From Pseudomonadota bacterium (lineage in GTDB: Bacteria > Desulfobacterota > Desulfovibrionia > Desulfovibrionales > Desulfovibrionaceae): DNA of 37,822 nucleotides. The notes beneath the pieces are model-generated. The model saw nothing but the letters and a program-made list of their open reading frames with translations. It ran no database searches and was not told the origin of the DNA. Every line of letters begins with the position of its first letter. The first letter of the stretch is position 1. Below are positions 7,720 through 14,439 of this stretch, piece by piece. The translations under genes and the position numbers were made by a program. Location of the stretch: assembly GCA_023433925.1 (NCBI GenBank), contig JAEYTO010000051.1:1-37822 (forward strand), written 5' to 3'.

Positions 7720-8214
7720 TCAATCGACCTTGTAGAAGGCCTTCTTGCCGGCGCCGCAGACCGGGCACTTCTCGGGCGCCTCGTTCTCCACGGTGTGGCC
7801 GCACACGCCGCAGATCAGATAATCGACCTGCTCGTTGCTCCCCAGGGTATCCAGGGCCTTCTGATAGAGGGCCGCATGGGTCTTCTCGACCTCGTTGGCG
7901 AACTCGAAGGAGCGCTGGGCCGCCTTGTTGCCCTCGGCCTTGGCCACTTCGATCATCTCCGGGTACATGCTCTTGAACTCGTGCGTCTCGCCGGCCACGG
8001 CCTCCTTGAGGTTCTCGGCCGTGGTGCGGATGCCGCCGAGCACGCGCAGGTGCGCGTGGGCGTGCACGGTCTCGGCCTCGGCCGCGGCGCGGAAGAGCTT
8101 GGCCACCTGCGCGTGGCCCTCCTTGTCGGCCTGCTTGGCGAAGGCGAGGTACTTGCGGTTGGCCTGGGACTCGCCGGCAAAGGCTTCCTTGAGGTTCGCT
8201 TCGGTCTTGGACAT
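7720..8214 (-). CDS. rbr: rubrerythrin
   Basis: Rubrerythrin is a cytoplasmic non-haem iron peroxidase that reduces H2O2 in anaerobes. The 164-residue protein has an N-terminal ferritin-like four-helix domain with the expected di-iron Glu/His motifs (EAFAGESQANRKY, EAETVHAHAHL, AVAGETHEF, FANEVEKTHAALY). The C-terminal rubredoxin-like domain has its Fe(Cys)4 ligands in CGVC and CPVC. ATG 8214 follows AAGGAG at good spacing. It lies 126 bases downstream of perR on the same strand, with a PerR-box-like palindrome between them, so induction by peroxide through PerR is likely (inference). Confidence 0.96.
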   Translation of the reverse strand: MSKTEANLKEAFAGESQANRKYLAFAKQADKEGHAQVAKLFRAAAEAETVHAHAHLRVLGGIRTTAENLKEAVAGETHEFKSMYPEMIEVAKAEGNKAAQRSFEFANEVEKTHAALYQKALDTLGSNEQVDYLICGVCGHTVENEAPEKCPVCGAGKKAFYKVD

Positions 8215-8290
8215 AAGGTTCTCCTTCTTGCGGCGCAGGGCCCGCGCTGTCCCGCGCGGCCTTGGCCTGGTTTTCAATAGGAATGAAACC

Positions 8291-8306
8291 GAATTAGTAA
8301 TTATTC
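8291..8306. promoter_or_regulatory. candidate PerR/Fur box upstream of rubrerythrin
   Basis: GAATTAGTAATTATTC is an AT-rich imperfect palindrome (12 of 16 positions symmetric) in otherwise GC-rich DNA. It resembles the B. subtilis PerR box pattern (TTATAAT-N-ATTATAA). It lies about 77 bases upstream of the rubrerythrin start and between that gene and perR. Confidence 0.5.
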
Positions 8307-8340
8307 TTTACCACGCCCCGCGAAAAGCGCAAGCAGTTTA

Positions 8341-8814
8341 TCATTCCTGCCGCGCCTCGCCTTTGTTTCGTTCGTCGTGCGCCTCCCGCCTGGCGCAAGC
8401 CCGGCACAGTCCTTCGACCACCAGGTGGGCCACGCGCGGCTCGCCCCAGGCCTTGGCCGCCTCGGGCAGCCCGCAGGCCTCGAACTCGGGCCAGGAGAAA
8501 TCCGTGACTCCGCCGCAGGCCGTGCAAACCAGGTGCTGGTGCGGCCGCACGGACTGGTCGAAGCGCGCCTCCCCGCAGGCGCAGCGCACGCGGCAGACCA
8601 GGCCGCAGCGCTCGAAGGCGGCCAGGGTCCGGTAGACCGTATCCAGGGACAGGCTGGGCATGCGCTCGCGGATGCGGCCGTGCAGGGCCTCGGCCGTGGG
8701 GTGGTCGCGGGCCGCCAGGACCTCGCGCAGGATCTCAAGGCGCTGCGGCGTCCGCTTGAGGCCTTCCTGGCGGCAGGCCCGGGCCAGCAACTCGCGCTCG
8801 TCGTGCATGTGCAT
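8341..8814 (-). CDS. perR: PerR-type peroxide-sensing repressor (Fur family)
   Basis: The 157-residue protein has a winged-helix DNA-binding domain (SLDTVYRTLAAFERCGLV) and a C-terminal dimerisation domain. Structural zinc ligands are C97-x-x-C100 and C137-x-x-C140. The regulatory metal site of B. subtilis PerR (H37, D85, H91, H93, D104) is matched one position later by H38, D86, H92, H94 and D105. The Asp at the last position, where Fur usually has Glu, favours PerR over Fur; oxidation of the site's histidines is the known peroxide-sensing mechanism. ATG 8814 has GAGGAG six bases upstream; a second ATG at 8808 is possible. It is upstream of, and probably represses, rubrerythrin and itself. 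Confidence 0.88.
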   Translation of the reverse strand: MHMHDERELLARACRQEGLKRTPQRLEILREVLAARDHPTAEALHGRIRERMPSLSLDTVYRTLAAFERCGLVCRVRCACGEARFDQSVRPHQHLVCTACGGVTDFSWPEFEACGLPEAAKAWGEPRVAHLVVEGLCRACARREAHDERNKGEARQE

Positions 8815-8896
8815 CGTCGGCTCCTCTCCGGCCTTGCGGCATGACCTGGAGCGGCGCGTGCCTTCTCCGGGGAATCCAGACGCATCGCCGGAATCA

Positions 8897-8910
8897 TTAC
8901 TAGCTAGTAA
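8897..8910. promoter_or_regulatory. perfect palindrome upstream of perR, candidate autoregulatory operator
   Basis: TTACTAGCTAGTAA is a perfect 14-base palindrome in an AT-rich patch 83 bases upstream of the perR start. Its half-site shares ATTACTA with the palindrome upstream of rubrerythrin, which suggests the same regulator binds both (inference). Confidence 0.45.
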
Positions 8911-9019
8911 AAAATAGCAGAAACAGGCGCAATGGCAAGAGCCCGGCTGCGAACTCCTGAACCTTGCGCCATGTGTGCCGGGGCGCTGCCCATTGCGAGA
9001 AAGAGGCGGAGGTTTGCAT

Positions 9020-9133
9020 CAACACGCAGGCGACACTCGGCCCTCGACTACATGTCGTCCCTGGGTACGAGCAATGCGTGGCGGCTGCTTGATATCCCAA
9101 GCTGTTCATCTTCCACGGAAACGGGCAACTCCA
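9020..9133 (+). pseudogene. degraded IS3-family transposase C-terminus and right end
   Basis: The frame starting near 9020 reads TRRRHSALDYMS, the hallmark C-terminal end of IS3-family OrfB transposases. A one-base deletion then breaks the expected L-A-Y-E-Q-C-V-A-A ending before the TGA at 9090-9092. The following terminal sequence, up to the CA at 9132-9133, aligns with that of a second remnant at 37013-37130. Nothing else of the element remains. The element's end lies one base from the stop codon of the next gene on the opposite strand. Confidence 0.75.
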
Positions 9134-9134
9134 A

Positions 9135-9659
9135 TCACTGCTTGATCGATTTGAGCGGTATCGCCTCCGCAAGCCGCACGCGGACAAGGGTGTTTGCCTT
9201 GTTCTCCAACTGGTAGAAACGGATGAGTTTGTCTGGCGGAAGAATAGCACTGAAGGCATCCAGGTTTTTTTGCTTTATCTCCAGACCTTTTTTTTCCATG
9301 TCCAGTGATTGGCGGATAAGTGAAATGGCATCCTGCCTGCTTGTCGACTCCTGCTGCTCAAGAATCGTGAGCTGCTCTATCAAGCCAAGGAGCCATGTGT
9401 TCGTGTCGTATAGCTCAGCCCTATATTTATTGTAAATTGGCCAAAAAGATTTGCTCTCCTCCTGATTTAGATTCAACTCCGCCTGTATAACGTCCTTGTA
9501 TTCGGTTTGATAAAGCGTCCTGAGCATCTCCATGGCGTCATTGATATTGATCTCTTCGACGTCGGAAGGTTTCTTGTCTACGCCAACCGCCCACGCGCCG
9601 GGATTCGGAAAGCAAATGGACAAGAACAGCACAACGGGAAACACTAGGATCCTGTTCAT
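9135..9659 (-). CDS. small periplasmic protein, Spy/LTxxQ-like, function unknown
   Basis: This 174-residue exported protein has a signal peptide (LVFPVVLFLSICFPNPGAWA). The mature part is helical and charged, with a NLNQEESKSFWPIYNKYRAEL segment and a later LPPDKLIRFYQLENKANTLV segment ending near IPL. That layout recurs in conserved periplasmic proteins loosely related to the Spy/CpxP LTxxQ family, but I cannot assign a function. ATG 9659 (AAGGAGA six bases upstream) is preferred over a GTG at 9674. It starts 11 bases after the mscS-family stop, so the two are probably cotranscribed. Its stop codon is one base from an IS3 remnant, so a few C-terminal residues may have been altered by the insertion. 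Confidence 0.7.
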   Translation of the reverse strand: MNRILVFPVVLFLSICFPNPGAWAVGVDKKPSDVEEININDAMEMLRTLYQTEYKDVIQAELNLNQEESKSFWPIYNKYRAELYDTNTWLLGLIEQLTILEQQESTSRQDAISLIRQSLDMEKKGLEIKQKNLDAFSAILPPDKLIRFYQLENKANTLVRVRLAEAIPLKSIKQ

Positions 9660-9670
9660 GGCTTTCTCCT

Positions 9671-11911
9671 TCACGTCTGTTTATCCTTGCCGGTATCACC
9701 CTGCGGCAGTTTCCGCTCCAGAGTGGTTTCCGCAGCCGCGGCCATGATCCCCATGTCCAGCTCCTTCCTGGAACTGCCCAGGTACGATTCCGGTATGTGA
9801 ATGGTGACCTTGCGCGGGGCGAATTCGATGCCGCTTTCCGCGAACTTGTTCTGGATGTGCTTGAAGACTTCCCGGCGCAGAATGAATTGGTCATGCGGTC
9901 TGCTCTTGAACTTGACGCGCACGATCATCGCCGAGTCGTCTATCTCGCGCACGCCCTGCGACTTGAGCGGGGCAAGGAACTTGGGGCCCAGCTCCTTGTC
10001 CTCGGACAGATTCTGACCGAGTTTCTTTATGATCTTGCGGACCTTCTCCAGATCCGTGTCAAACGGCACCCGCAGGTCGAGCTTCATGATGGCCCAGTCG
10101 CGGCTGTAGTTCGTGATGGCCCCGAGCGAACCGTAAGGAATGGTCAGCAGCTTGCCCCGAGGGTGCCGCAGCTTGAGCGAGCGCACGGAGATGTGCACCA
10201 CGGTGCCCTTGTGGGTGTCGGCCTCGATGTAGTCTCCCAGACGGAATGCGTCGTCGAGCAGGAAGAAGACCCCTGAAAGGATGTCCTTGACCAGGGCCTG
10301 GGCCCCGAAACCTATGGCCAGACCGGCTATGCCTGCTCCCGCCAGCAGGGGACCGATGTCGATGCCCAGGGACGAGAGCAGGATAAGCCCCGTGCTGGCG
10401 AAAATTACGACAAGGATGAATTTTCTGGCCAAGGTCAGGAGCGTCGCCTTGCGGGAACCGCCGATCCCCATCTCCTCCACGTCCTCGCGCTCCTCGGATT
10501 CCTCGCCCTGCTCGTTTGAATCTTCATGCAGCCGCTGGTCGATGGCCGACCTGGTCCACTCCCAGACGAACCAGCCAAGCACGACCGTCACCACGATGCT
10601 GAAGACCATCCTGGTCACCGCGCCCGCGAATGAGAAGCGCACGCCCCAGATCCACAGCAGCAGGAACGCCCAGGCCGCGGCCAGCAGAACCCGGAAGCCG
10701 CGCATGAAATGGCCTGCATGCACGCTCAACACGGCCGAATCCTGATCCTGACCGATCGCGCCATTGGCCAGCGCCGCCTGCACGGTGCCGCGCATGGCCG
10801 TGTCGGCCGCGATGAAAACGGGGATGCTGGCCAGGCTCCAGAGCAGCGCCCAGCGGAACTCGTGTCTCCCCAACAGCGCGCTCACGACGTAAGCCAGAAG
10901 CAAGATGCCCAGGAATGCCGTGGCCGGCGGCCGCCAGTCGCGACTCCTGCCGCGTTTGGCGCCCGTCGGAGCCACGGGAGCCGCCTGCGCTCCGACGGGC
11001 AGGGTCGGCCCAGGAGATGTCCAGACCAGTGCCAGGAGGATGCACAGCGAGAGCGATATCTCTAGAATGGTAAGCAGCAGATTGACCCGATCATCCAAGC
11101 CGTTGCTGCTCAGCAGTCGTATGGAACTGTAGGAGAAGACCGTCACGATGAAAAAGGCGGCGGCCCACGAGAACAGGTGCCGGGCGAAGGAGTTGGAGGA
11201 GGGTAGCAGCCTGAGGTGCGGCGCGGCGGGCATGACCAGAAGCCATAGGGCGAGGAGGATGAAACGCAGCCAGAGCACCGGAAGCGCATAGAACAGGGCG
11301 AGCTTCCGCGAGAGCCCTCCATCGGGAAGGAGCAGGATGATCACGGCCAAGGCCACGAGCAGGAAAACGGCGATCCGGCTCAGGTGCAAGATGCCGAGAC
11401 CGACGATGCGTGGCAATGCCAGGACTGGGACGCCGGCATGCGCCGTCAATCGGCGCGTCGCGGTCCTGAGCCGGCGGGCAAGGGCCAGCTCGGCCGCGAA
11501 GCCCGCAAGGAAAGGCATGCACGCCGCCCCTACGGCCGCAAGCAGCCGGCCGATCCCTCCGCCTCCCATCAGTCGGTCAAGGGCAAAGGCTATTTCCCGA
11601 CCGACCTGTGGGAAACCTGACAGGGCAAAGGCAAATCGTTGCGATAACGTGCGCGCGATCTGTTCGGCTTCCGCAATGCCCAAACTCAGCATGCGTTCCT
11701 GGCGGCTTTGGATTGACTCGTCTGGAGCGGTGGCAAGCCGCCGTGATTCCTCTGCAACTGGCTGCTCACTGGCTGCCGAGACTTCGCTCCGGCCTGGTTT
11801 TTCATGGGGGAATCCAAGGGGGAATGGTGTCGCCGCACCCGGACACGTCACAAGAGATATACTCAGCGACAACAAAGCGATGGCCAGGGTTTGCCTGCCC
11901 GAGCGTCCCAT
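9671..11911 (-). CDS. large MscS-family mechanosensitive channel
   Basis: MscS channels open under membrane tension to release solutes on osmotic downshift. This 746-residue protein is far longer than E. coli MscS (286). It has a signal-like N-terminus, a periplasmic segment to about residue 110 and roughly ten hydrophobic helices. The conserved pore helix is LLAGAGIAGLAIGFGAQA (522-539), followed by VKDILSGVFFLLDDAFRLGD and the cytosolic beta domain with the IPYGSLG motif. An acidic loop at 464-482 (EDSNEQGEESEEREDVEE) precedes the final bundle. Size and layout resemble the MscK/YbdG/YnaI-like large homologues. ATG 11911 follows AAGGAT. The region 11912-12044 upstream shows no clear promoter. 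Confidence 0.9.
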   Translation of the reverse strand: MGRSGRQTLAIALLSLSISLVTCPGAATPFPLGFPHEKPGRSEVSAASEQPVAEESRRLATAPDESIQSRQERMLSLGIAEAEQIARTLSQRFAFALSGFPQVGREIAFALDRLMGGGGIGRLLAAVGAACMPFLAGFAAELALARRLRTATRRLTAHAGVPVLALPRIVGLGILHLSRIAVFLLVALAVIILLLPDGGLSRKLALFYALPVLWLRFILLALWLLVMPAAPHLRLLPSSNSFARHLFSWAAAFFIVTVFSYSSIRLLSSNGLDDRVNLLLTILEISLSLCILLALVWTSPGPTLPVGAQAAPVAPTGAKRGRSRDWRPPATAFLGILLLAYVVSALLGRHEFRWALLWSLASIPVFIAADTAMRGTVQAALANGAIGQDQDSAVLSVHAGHFMRGFRVLLAAAWAFLLLWIWGVRFSFAGAVTRMVFSIVVTVVLGWFVWEWTRSAIDQRLHEDSNEQGEESEEREDVEEMGIGGSRKATLLTLARKFILVVIFASTGLILLSSLGIDIGPLLAGAGIAGLAIGFGAQALVKDILSGVFFLLDDAFRLGDYIEADTHKGTVVHISVRSLKLRHPRGKLLTIPYGSLGAITNYSRDWAIMKLDLRVPFDTDLEKVRKIIKKLGQNLSEDKELGPKFLAPLKSQGVREIDDSAMIVRVKFKSRPHDQFILRREVFKHIQNKFAESGIEFAPRKVTIHIPESYLGSSRKELDMGIMAAAAETTLERKLPQGDTGKDKQT

Positions 11912-12044
11912 GTCGAGGATCCTTCAGGCGTCCAGGGACATTTCCATGGCCCTGGGCTGATGCGACCACTCCCACCTTGAAGCCGGGCTGCTTTTCCACT
12001 CTGGAGCACCCGGAGCCCAGTGCTCACAAACAGCCCAAGGCATC

Positions 12045-12353
12045 CTACTGCTTAGCCTTGCCCTCGTTGTATCCCTCCTCGTAGGCTCTCTTCTGGGCCT
12101 CCTTGTGCTTGCCGTACAGATAGCCGCCCGCGGTTCCCGCCGCGCCGCCAATGGCCGCGCCCATGGCGGCATTGCCGGCCAAAGCGCCTACCAATGCGCC
12201 GCCCGCCGCGCCAGTAGCGCCTCCGGTAACCGTGCGCTGCTGAGTTTCCGACATGCCCGCGCATCCGCCGATCGTTAAGGCTATCACAAGAACCAGTGCC
12301 AGCAGCCTCATCCATGGCAATTCGATCGGAAGAAAGGTTTTGGTTACTTGCAT
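12045..12353 (-). CDS. glycine-zipper lipoprotein
   Basis: This small lipoprotein has a hydrophobic leader ending in the lipobox TIGGC, followed by a Gly/Ala-rich glycine-zipper (GGATGAAGGALVGALAGNA and a second similar repeat) and a charged tail ending YEEGYNEGKAKQ. Such proteins insert in or tether to the outer membrane; the precise role is unknown. ATG 12353 is taken because GGAG lies eight bases upstream and it overlaps the preceding Rap1a-family gene by ten bases, suggesting coupling. ATG 12311 would give a shorter and more usual signal peptide but lacks a ribosome binding site. Confidence 0.72.
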   Translation of the reverse strand: MQVTKTFLPIELPWMRLLALVLVIALTIGGCAGMSETQQRTVTGGATGAAGGALVGALAGNAAMGAAIGGAAGTAGGYLYGKHKEAQKRAYEEGYNEGKAKQ

Positions 12354-12724
12354 GGCCACGTCTCCATAAGGAATCTGAATTCCGTATCAACGGGAAGCTC
12401 ATCCTTATATTGAGGATGAGCCTTTGCCCACTCGATGAACATGGAGATTGCCTTCTCCCTGGATGGCGGCGGTTCTGGAAGGCAGACAAGCTGCCTTTCA
12501 CCAGGGCCGGTGGTTGACGCCTTATAGTAGTGATACGCACCAACAAGGTAGCCGTGACAAAAATGTATCGCCTCCTCCTTGAGGGGGTCATTCTCTGATA
12601 CGGTGCAAAGATTCATCAGATCACCTGTCGTTTGGACCAGGAAATCCCGCTCGTTTACAGCGAACACGGGTTGGGACACGATTGATAACGCCGTTAAAAG
12701 GAAAGCTACTATTTTCCAGCGCAT
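12344..12724 (-). CDS. Rap1a/Tai-family secreted protein
   Basis: This 126-residue protein has a signal peptide (WKIVAFLLTALSIVSQPVFA) and the family core DLMNLCTVSENDP followed by HFCHGYLVGAYHYY, with a third and fourth Cys near LVCLPEPP and the C-terminal WPCK. It resembles the Rap1a/Tai family. Some members are immunity proteins against type VI secretion amidases, but most homologues are orphan periplasmic proteins. No type VI secretion genes are present here, so an immunity role is not supported. AGGAGG precedes ATG 12724 by ten bases. The frame extends further upstream, but that part lacks any recognisable content. Confidence 0.68.
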   Translation of the reverse strand: MRWKIVAFLLTALSIVSQPVFAVNERDFLVQTTGDLMNLCTVSENDPLKEEAIHFCHGYLVGAYHYYKASTTGPGERQLVCLPEPPPSREKAISMFIEWAKAHPQYKDELPVDTEFRFLMETWPCK

Positions 12725-12991
12725 ACTGATCCAACCTCCTTGCTGACGATAAAACCAGCATCCATGACTAAACGCCTTGAGGTGGGCAGATGTCAACGCT
12801 CTTGCCATGGAGACCCATATTTCAACAGTCTGCCAAGGACTCATGCCCCACTTGCGCGGATACCACCCAAGGCTCGCCGGCCCGAAGCCAAGCGAGGGTC
12901 GCTTTTCAAGCATATCATCCGAGGCTGTTTGGGAAATCTTTCTCCACCGGAGTAGCAACATGCCTCGCTTTCGAGCCTATTGCCTGCCTCA

Positions 12992-13041
12992 TTGGCATTG
13001 CGGCACGGCATGCGTATGGTATTGAACGTGAGAGATCTCTC
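12992..13041 (+). promoter_or_regulatory. candidate sigma-70 promoter with operator for the RND pump operon
   Basis: In the 371-base gap 12725-13095, TTGGCA (12992-12997) and TATGGT (13015-13020) are exactly 17 bases apart. Nine bases later GAGAGATCTCTC (13030-13041) is a perfect 12-base palindrome over the expected transcription start, a typical position for a repressor operator. The pump genes start 54 bases on. No repressor gene is nearby. The rest of the gap shows nothing else recognisable. Confidence 0.45.
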
Positions 13042-13095
13042 CATTCTTGTCACCAGGAGGCTGTTTGACCTGCTGGTTCAGAAGGGGGTCGATGC

Positions 13096-14439
13096 ATGAG
13101 TCACCTGCCGGTAGCGCGCAAGAATAGCAGATCAGCTCGTTTGCCGCGCCGATTTTTACTCGGCTTTAGTTTTACAACTTTTCCATATTGCATCGATGCA
13201 GTGCTGTTTAATGCTGGGAGCGAGCTCCTCCCCAGCAAGAAGAGGCGTTTCATTTTAATTGCTAGCGTGGTTGCATCCTTGGCGTTTGGCTCACTGCTTT
13301 TTGGATGCGGAGCGGAGGAACCCCAAACACAAAAGCTTGCGGAGCCAGTCCAGGTGCTCGTGGCCGAGGTCCGTCAGGAGGACGTGCCCATATCCAAGGA
13401 GTGGGTCGGCGTGACCGAGGGCTTGGTGAATGCCCAGATCAGGGCTCAGGTGAGCGGGTATTTGGTGGAGCAGGCCTACCGCGAGGGTCAGCAGGTGGAG
13501 CAGGGGCAAGTCTTGTTTCGCATCGACCAGCGCGAGCTGAGCGCCGCCATGGCCGAAGCCAGGCAGAAGCTGGACGACGCCCTTGCCCAGCACGAAACAT
13601 CCAAGGCCACCCTGGAGCGCATGGAGAGGCTGTACAAGGTCAACGCCGTGAGCAAGCAGATTCTCGACGAGGCCAGGGGAAACGAGAAGTCCAGACGCGC
13701 CGAGGTCGGCGCGGCCCAGGCGGCCCTTGAGCAGGCTTCGATCGAACTGAGGTTCACGGAGATCGCCTCGCCCATCAAGGGCATCGCGGGAATGGCCCAG
13801 GCCCAGCTCGGCGATCTCGTGGGTCCGATGGGCGAGCCGTTGACCACGGTCTCGACCCTGGATCCCATCAAGGTCTATGTCTCCCTGAGCGAGCGGGAGT
13901 ACCTCCAGGCGGCAAGTCGCCGCCAGGAAAAAAGCGCGGCCTCGATCCCCTTGACGCTTACCCTGGCCGACGGCAGCACTTATCTCTACAAGGGCCGTTT
14001 ATCGTTTGCCGACAGGAGCGTGGATCCCAACACCGGGACCATCAAGATCGCCACTTTGTTCCCCAATCCCGATCTTCTGCTTCGTCCAGGCCAATTCGCC
14101 AAGGTCAGGGCCATGGTGCGCGTGGAGCGGAATGCTCTGCTCATACCCCAGCGGGCAGTGAATGAAGTCCAGGGAATCTACCAGGTCGGGATCGTGAGTC
14201 CCCAGGACAAGGTCAAGATTCGCGTGGTCAAGTTGGGCGAGAAGGTCGGCCAGGACTGGCTCGTGGAGGAGGGGATAAAACCCGGCGAGCGGGTGATCGT
14301 CGAAGGATTCCAGAAGGTCAAGGACGGCCAGCAGGTCAAGGTGGCCTCGTTTCAACCCCAGCCTTCGGGGGAGACGGGCGCTGGTCCGGGCGGCGGAGCC
14401 CAGGTTTCCAGGAAGGCCGGAGGGCAGCCGCGGCCATGA
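13096..14439 (+). CDS. RND efflux periplasmic adaptor subunit (HlyD/AcrA family)
   Basis: The adaptor bridges an inner-membrane RND pump to an outer-membrane channel. From about residue 85 the sequence shows the lipoyl/barrel-sandwich half VNAQIRAQVSGYLVEQAYREG, the alpha-hairpin (about 145-210), the second lipoyl half and beta-barrel domains ending near the membrane-proximal KVKDGQQVKV. A signal-like stretch ends at the lipobox LLFGC (C71), so it is likely a lipoprotein. ATG 13096 has AAGGGGG seven bases upstream, but it leaves an unusual 45-residue leader ahead of the signal sequence. GTG 13201 would give a normal-length signal peptide without a clear ribosome binding site. The stop overlaps the pump start (ATGA). 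Confidence 0.87.
   Translation: MSHLPVARKNSRSARLPRRFLLGFSFTTFPYCIDAVLFNAGSELLPSKKRRFILIASVVASLAFGSLLFGCGAEEPQTQKLAEPVQVLVAEVRQEDVPISKEWVGVTEGLVNAQIRAQVSGYLVEQAYREGQQVEQGQVLFRIDQRELSAAMAEARQKLDDALAQHETSKATLERMERLYKVNAVSKQILDEARGNEKSRRAEVGAAQAALEQASIELRFTEIASPIKGIAGMAQAQLGDLVGPMGEPLTTVSTLDPIKVYVSLSEREYLQAASRRQEKSAASIPLTLTLADGSTYLYKGRLSFADRSVDPNTGTIKIATLFPNPDLLLRPGQFAKVRAMVRVERNALLIPQRAVNEVQGIYQVGIVSPQDKVKIRVVKLGEKVGQDWLVEEGIKPGERVIVEGFQKVKDGQQVKVASFQPQPSGETGAGPGGGAQVSRKAGGQPRP
13148..13173 (+). terminator. possible attenuator hairpin near the adaptor gene start
   Basis: GCCGA (13148-13152) pairs with TCGGC (13160-13164), followed by TTTAGTTTT. The stem is short (5 bp) but the T-rich tail is terminator-like. 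If translation begins at GTG 13201 this would lie in the leader and could act as an attenuator; if it begins at ATG 13096 it is inside the coding frame. Confidence 0.25.

Noticed and set aside
8932..9216. 94-codon plus-strand frame
   Set aside because: Only its middle matches an IS3 transposase end and it is frameshifted; the remainder overlaps the end of the periplasmic protein gene on the other strand.
12344..12724. Type VI secretion immunity protein
   Set aside because: Family resemblance exists, but no effector or secretion genes are in the window and most homologues are orphan periplasmic proteins.
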